The position numbers were made by a program, and so were the translations under genes. The notes under the pieces are model-generated. The model worked only from the letters and a program-made list of their open reading frames with translations. It was not told where the DNA came from and made no database searches. Source: Actinomycetota bacterium (GTDB lineage: Bacteria; Actinomycetota; Aquicultoria; Aquicultorales; Aquicultoraceae). Taken from it: DNA of 16,062 bases. Shown in pieces: positions 11,880 through 16,062 of this stretch. Positions within the stretch are counted from its first letter, which is position 1, and every line of letters begins with the position of its first letter. Location: positions 1-16,062 of the forward strand of contig JASEIR010000016.1 in NCBI GenBank assembly GCA_030017355.1. Reading direction: 5' to 3'.

Positions 11880-13397
11880 GTGAAGGCAGAAGCATCCAAT
11901 AAACCCAATGAACCGTCCATGGGTTTTGTAAAAAGTTTAAGCAAAGATACCCTATTTTATTCGATAGGAAAGATTATACCGGCTGTAATAAACTTTGCCT
12001 CAATATCTATCTTTACGAGACTATTAAGTCCTGAGGCTTTTGGCAATTACCAACTGGTAATCACGGCGGTAGCTTTTGTCTCCGTGATTCTTTCGAGCTG
12101 GCTTCAACAAGCAGTGTATAGACACTTTCTCGAATTTAAAAACAAAGGTAAATCAACTGATTTCATAGCAACCTTCTCTTGGTTATTGCTCGCTACCACC
12201 ATAATTTCATGCACTTTAGCCCTGTGCTTTTACTTTTTCATCCCTCCAGGATACCGGCATTTTGTGTTTACCAGCACAGTTCTTTTGGTTTCATATTTGT
12301 TATACACAAATCTACAGGTTGTTCTGCAAGCTAGTCTGAAAGCGATCTCGTATTCCAAATACGAGATTTTGCGCGCTTCAATGTTTTTGATATTTGGGAT
12401 AGCGTTTATACGGATAAACCAAAGTTATCTATCGTTAGTACTAGCGATGATGGCCACTTATCTTCCTCTTAGCCTTCTGCTTACTTATAGATTGGGTATA
12501 TTTCAAACTCTTTTTAACCATGCTCTAAATCTAGAAACCGCGAAAACTATTTGGCTGTATGGGCTACCGATGTTTTTTTGGTTTTTAGGTTCGCAGGTCC
12601 TTAGTGTATCCGACAGATTTTTTATCGGGTATTTTAGGGGAAGCGCCGAAGTAGGGATATATACTTCGAATTATAACCTGATGTCTTCCAGTATTGGATT
12701 GCTGACCACGCCTATTCAGCTAGCAATTTATACCAACATCATGAATCCTTGGTCGCTTGGAGATAAAGAGAGAGCAAAATCGGCGGTTGTATCAACAGCA
12801 TATTACTATATAATGTTTACCCTGCCCATTTTATTAGTGACGGCACTTTACGGTAAAAACATAGTTGCACTTGCGCTTGGCAGTAAATTTAGAGAAGGTC
12901 ATGTAATACTCCCGATTATTCTACTTGGTTTTTTGGCCAACAACTTTGCGCTGTTCTTTCAGAAAAATTATGAACTCGAGAAAAAAACCAGGCTGCTGGC
13001 AGTTTTTGCATTCCTCGCTGCGATTTTAAATATCGGTCTTAACTTGTTTTTTATAAAAGAGTATGGCTACATCGGTGCGGCTATAACTACAGCAGCAGCA
13101 TATGTGTTTTATCTTATCTTAGTATCATCTGGGATTGGCATTTCTTGGAGATTTAGATATCCCTGGTTGAATCTAGCCAAAATGGGTTTTTCTTTTGCCT
13201 GCATCTGGCTTGTATTTAGTTGGTTTAAGACTTTCTTCAGCATAAACCAGTATCTTGCGCTAGGCAGTTCTTTATTGGCATCATATGGTCTTTTAATAGG
13301 CATGCTTGTTCTGCTAAGAGAGCCATATACATTGACGTTGATTAATAAGGCAAGGAAGTTAATTCCGTTGGGGCTTAATTATGCAAAGCTTAACTAA
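11880..13397 (+). CDS. Polysaccharide flippase (Wzx/MOP superfamily)
   Basis: Integral membrane transporter that likely flips lipid-linked oligosaccharide units across the membrane for assembly. The 505 residues are almost entirely hydrophobic helices, about 12-14 by eye, with the typical MOP-family opening: a short amphipathic lead (SLSKDTLFYSIGKIIPAVINF), then IFTRLLSPEAFGNYQLVI and SWLQQAVYRHF. Charged conserved bits in the middle (DRFFIGYFRGSAEVGIYTSNYNL) correspond to the second half repeat. The GTG start is seven bases after the sqdB stop. An in-frame ATG at 11919 is possible but has no SD, while the GTG has only a weak AGG. The end overlaps the next gene by 17 bp. Substrate cannot be inferred, though the neighbouring genes suggest a repeat unit with deoxy- and perhaps sulfonated sugars. 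Confidence 0.9.
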   Translation: MKAEASNKPNEPSMGFVKSLSKDTLFYSIGKIIPAVINFASISIFTRLLSPEAFGNYQLVITAVAFVSVILSSWLQQAVYRHFLEFKNKGKSTDFIATFSWLLLATTIISCTLALCFYFFIPPGYRHFVFTSTVLLVSYLLYTNLQVVLQASLKAISYSKYEILRASMFLIFGIAFIRINQSYLSLVLAMMATYLPLSLLLTYRLGIFQTLFNHALNLETAKTIWLYGLPMFFWFLGSQVLSVSDRFFIGYFRGSAEVGIYTSNYNLMSSSIGLLTTPIQLAIYTNIMNPWSLGDKERAKSAVVSTAYYYIMFTLPILLVTALYGKNIVALALGSKFREGHVILPIILLGFLANNFALFFQKNYELEKKTRLLAVFAFLAAILNIGLNLFFIKEYGYIGAAITTAAAYVFYLILVSSGIGISWRFRYPWLNLAKMGFSFACIWLVFSWFKTFFSINQYLALGSSLLASYGLLIGMLVLLREPYTLTLINKARKLIPLGLNYAKLN

Positions 13398-14406
13398 ATC
13401 TTCGGTGAAATTAGAAAAGGTAAATTGCATACTGTGCGGCAGCAAAGAAGAAGAGCTTCTCTTAACCGGCGCAGACCGATTACTGGGTAGGGAAGGCCGC
13501 TTTAAGGTTGTAAAATGCTCAAGATGCGGACTTATATATTTAAATCCAAGACCAACAGGAGAAATGTTTAGCCATTACTATCCCGAGGATGGGTATTATT
13601 CTTTTGCCCCGAGGATGGCAAAAGGAAAAGAAAGTTCTATTTCCAATAGAGTAAAGGCGCTAATACTTCACTTTCGACTTGGGTATCCCTTAAAGGATAG
13701 TGCATCGCCCATTCTTACAATTATGGTTAGGGTGGCGGTTGCTTTAGGTATATATCCATATAAAAACCGTTTTTTAAGATTTCCCCCGTACATAAAGGGT
13801 GGACGAATCCTTGACATTGGTTGCGGCGCAGGCAGCTTCTTGGATGAGATAAGGTCGTATGGTTTTGATACCTACGGTGTGGATCTAGATGATAAAGCCG
13901 TCGCTTATGCCAGAAGTGGCGGGCACAAGGTTTTTTGCAAGCCGGTCGAGGATGCTGGTTTTAAGGAAAACTTTTTTGATGTTGTGCGGGCAAGCCATGT
14001 AATTGAGCACATGCCCAATCCAAGAACTGCTCTATTAGAAATCCACCGCGTACTAAAGCCGGATGGCAGGCTTCTTATCTTATTACCTAACATAGATAGC
14101 TTTCTTGCACGGCGCTATGGTTCCTATTGGTTTCAACTCGATGTTCCTAGGCACCTATACCATTTCACGCCTGAATCGATAACGAATCTCCTAGTTAGTA
14201 CCGGGTTTAGCAGAGTTAAAATAACAACCTATAATCCCGTTGAGCATATCATATTGAGCTGGCAATATTCAAAAAACGAGAAATCCGGAAAACTTTATCA
14301 GCCGTATAAGTTCAAGGCATGGCATTTGGCCCTTGTGCCTTATGCATGGTTGATGTGTAAGTTACGGAAAGGTGACACCATGATAGTGGAGGCTGTGAAG
14401 CAATGA
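13381..14406 (+). CDS. Class I SAM methyltransferase with N-terminal zinc-ribbon motif
   Basis: Probable sugar O- or C-methyltransferase decorating the polysaccharide precursor. Two CxxC pairs (C16/C19 and C46/C49) with the flanking RCGLIYLNPRPTGEMF form the short treble-clef segment common in envelope-cluster methyltransferases of the Methyltransf_23 group. After a helical linker with hydrophobic stretches (about 92-125), the SAM fold follows: motif I LDIGCGAGS (144-152), the acidic ribose contact VDLD (167-170), and HVIEH at 206-210, then the LKPDGRLLILLPN strand and a PRHLYHFTPESI segment typical of the group. The 341 residues have a normal length. The ATG sits inside the flippase 3' end (17-bp overlap) and the TGA overlaps the polymerase ATG by 4 bp, so the three genes are coupled. 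The exact methylated position is unknown. Confidence 0.88.
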   Translation: MQSLTKSSVKLEKVNCILCGSKEEELLLTGADRLLGREGRFKVVKCSRCGLIYLNPRPTGEMFSHYYPEDGYYSFAPRMAKGKESSISNRVKALILHFRLGYPLKDSASPILTIMVRVAVALGIYPYKNRFLRFPPYIKGGRILDIGCGAGSFLDEIRSYGFDTYGVDLDDKAVAYARSGGHKVFCKPVEDAGFKENFFDVVRASHVIEHMPNPRTALLEIHRVLKPDGRLLILLPNIDSFLARRYGSYWFQLDVPRHLYHFTPESITNLLVSTGFSRVKITTYNPVEHIILSWQYSKNEKSGKLYQPYKFKAWHLALVPYAWLMCKLRKGDTMIVEAVKQ

Positions 14407-15737
14407 CCGGTCTTGTTAGTGCACTAAGTATGTTTATTTTAGGTGCTATTATAATGCTGGTCTCAAGGAAGGTTTTTTTGAGCTACTTTTCTCCTATGGG
14501 TGCATACGGTTTTATATGGGCACTTTTACTCGGGCTATTTTTCTTGCGAATTATATCTTATCCGCCATTAAGCTTTGAAACAAAGGCAGCTATTTTTGGC
14601 AGCTACTTTTTCCTAATTATTGGTTCGTTAATGGTACCGTTAGCACGGTATAGGGTAGATCAGAATGCTTATGCTAAAGACAATAAATGCTTTATAGAAT
14701 GGCAGCCTTTAAGAAGACTGACGCTCTTTTTATCAATTCTAAGTTTGCTTGGTGCCATTGAGGTTTTTTGGGAGGTTTATAAGATTTTTGGAATTGAAGG
14801 TATGACTTTGGGGGAAAGCAGATATGAGCTTATGAGTAATGAGATAAACATCAACATAGTTTGGGGTATTCTATTTTCGTTTGTTTTTCCAACCAGCGTA
14901 TTATCTGGAGTTCTGTTTGCTAATGGAGAGTGGAGGTATTACCCGTTATATATTCCGCTTTTTGCTGCTCTTATATGGAGTTTGGCATATACTGGAAGAG
15001 GAACTCTTCTAATGGTTATACTTTCTTATTTGGTAGGTTATTTTCTTATAGATAAGGTGCTTTCTCGAAGACGAAGTTTAAACCCAAAGAAGTTATTAAT
15101 CACCGGCCTTGCTATTACCGTTTTTTTTGCAGTTAGTAGCTATATATATAACGGACGAGGTGGCCTTTACTATGCTACCTTTTTAGAAGAACACTATTCG
15201 AATTATCCAATAAATCCGTGGTTGTTTGCTTATTATAGATATTTTACTGGCCCATTTGCTGCTTTGGATTATTTTATAAACAATTTTGACGGAAATTATG
15301 CCTGGGGAACAAGCATCCTTTATCCTTTATTTCATCAATTAGAAAATCTTGGATTGATCAAGTTAGCTTTTAAGCAAGGTATTAACATGCCTGCCGTAGA
15401 GGTGCCAATTAAGATAAATGTTTTCACTTACCTAAGAGCTATCTATACAGATTTTGGCCTGCCAGGTACGATTATAGTTCCGCTTGTTTTAGGATTTATT
15501 AGTAGTTCACTGTATCTTAAATATCTACGTATCCCATCAGTAAGTAAGCTACTGGTGCTTTCGTATTTTTATGTTTTGTTCTTGACATCCCCTTACGAAT
15601 ATATGCTATTTCAACCAACAACATGGTTCTCTCTATTTATAACTTTGTTGTTTATAAGAGTGATTGAAAGGAGGGGCTATGTCTCTAAACCTATCCATAA
15701 TTCTAGTCAGCTACAATACCCAAGACCTATTGAATAA
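14403..15737 (+). CDS. Wzy-like O-antigen/oligosaccharide repeat-unit polymerase
   Basis: Membrane protein likely joining flipped oligosaccharide units into a long surface polymer. Recognition rests on overall form: 444 residues, ten or so membrane helices, and the polymerase pattern of a large extracytoplasmic loop late in the protein (about residues 250-355, from YIYNGRGGLYYA to NVFTYLRAIYTDFG) that carries scattered arginines and aromatic residues, plus an AYTGRGTLLMVILSYLVG segment. The family diverges strongly in sequence, so polymer specificity cannot be stated. The start ATG overlaps the methyltransferase stop (ATGA) with GGAGG ten bases upstream. The position after a flippase and before a glycosyltransferase supports a Wzx/Wzy pathway. 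Its end overlaps the next gene by 59 bp. Confidence 0.8.
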   Translation: MTGLVSALSMFILGAIIMLVSRKVFLSYFSPMGAYGFIWALLLGLFFLRIISYPPLSFETKAAIFGSYFFLIIGSLMVPLARYRVDQNAYAKDNKCFIEWQPLRRLTLFLSILSLLGAIEVFWEVYKIFGIEGMTLGESRYELMSNEININIVWGILFSFVFPTSVLSGVLFANGEWRYYPLYIPLFAALIWSLAYTGRGTLLMVILSYLVGYFLIDKVLSRRRSLNPKKLLITGLAITVFFAVSSYIYNGRGGLYYATFLEEHYSNYPINPWLFAYYRYFTGPFAALDYFINNFDGNYAWGTSILYPLFHQLENLGLIKLAFKQGINMPAVEVPIKINVFTYLRAIYTDFGLPGTIIVPLVLGFISSSLYLKYLRIPSVSKLLVLSYFYVLFLTSPYEYMLFQPTTWFSLFITLLFIRVIERRGYVSKPIHNSSQLQYPRPIE

Positions 15738-16062
15738 TTGCCTGAACTCTATTTTTAAGAGGCCAGGCAAACACTTAGTCGAGATAATAGTTATCGATAA
15801 TTCCTCGACAGACGGCAGTATTGAGATGGTAAAAACAAAATACCCATGGGTCAAACTGATAGAAAACAAGGAAAATATAGGGTTTGCAAAAGCAAACAAC
15901 CAGGGTTTTATGGAAAGCAGCGGCAGATATGTGATGTTTTTAAACAGCGACACAATAGCTGGGCCTGATTCTATCGATAGAATAATCGATTTTATGGAAT
16001 CACACCCAGAGGTAGACATTGTTGGCCCAAAGCTCCTTAACGAAGATGGGAGTCTGCAAATA
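15679..16062 (+). CDS. Family 2 glycosyltransferase, N-terminal part (cut by right edge)
   Basis: Cytoplasmic inverting transferase adding a sugar to the growing lipid-linked unit. The 128 visible residues are a clean GT-A start: LSIILVSYNTQDLLNNCLNSI, VIDNSSTDGS around 39-48, NKENIGFAKANNQG and the metal-binding LNSDT (D at about 95), with EVDIVGPKLLNEDGSLQI at the cut. This matches the WbbL/rhamnosyltransferase-like GT2 subgroup, though the sugar cannot be assigned. The ATG at 15679 is preceded by AAAGGAGGGG, a strong SD, and lies 59 bp inside the polymerase gene in another frame. The C-terminal part is beyond the window. Confidence 0.9.
   Translation, partial: MSLNLSIILVSYNTQDLLNNCLNSIFKRPGKHLVEIIVIDNSSTDGSIEMVKTKYPWVKLIENKENIGFAKANNQGFMESSGRYVMFLNSDTIAGPDSIDRIIDFMESHPEVDIVGPKLLNEDGSLQI

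Overview
The window looks like a chromosomal segment of a moderately AT-rich, probably anaerobic bacterium. The linkage of an FtsK/SpoIIIE motor, a RodZ-like protein and YajQ, the strong AGGAGG-type ribosome binding sites, and the DsrE2/TusA/SQR/DUF1641 sulfur operon would fit a Gram-positive-type lineage (deep Actinobacteriota or Firmicutes). Nothing in the window fixes the taxonomy. I recognise no tRNA, rRNA, CRISPR array or intact transposase.

Positions 1-2735 (+ strand) hold housekeeping genes: the C-terminal part of ftsK (cut by the left edge), rodZ, and yajQ, which overlaps the rodZ end by 14 bp. Positions 2736-4660 are an accessory patch. It has slipped-duplication repeats behind yajQ, the C-terminal stump of a HEPN-domain gene, an intact MntA-HepT toxin-antitoxin pair (- strand), a palindrome-ended repeat element, and a second decayed HEPN trace that still matches the intact hepT at DNA level.

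Positions 4631-7297 (- strand) form one compact sulfur operon, transcribed dsrE2, tusA, SQR-like flavoprotein, DUF1641. It has a clear promoter (TTGACC, 17 bp, TATAAT), a 22-bp palindromic operator just downstream of the expected start site, and a good intrinsic terminator at 4631-4660. The likely logic is sulfide oxidation to persulfide sulfur at the membrane, relayed by TusA and DsrE2, under a repressor that is not in the window.

Positions 7367-7735 contain a second copy of the repeat element and a long leader. From 7736 to the right edge (+ strand) lies a tightly packed envelope-polysaccharide operon: a membrane-anchored CapD/WbpM-type dehydratase, a second short dehydratase of the same Met-Lys type, a close UDP-sulfoquinovose synthase homologue (SQD1/SqdB), a Wzx-like flippase, a zinc-ribbon-plus-SAM methyltransferase, a Wzy-like polymerase and a GT2 glycosyltransferase cut by the edge. 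Together they suggest a Wzx/Wzy-assembled surface glycan that may carry a sulfonated sugar. This would be unusual, and it sits directly beside an operon that handles reduced sulfur.
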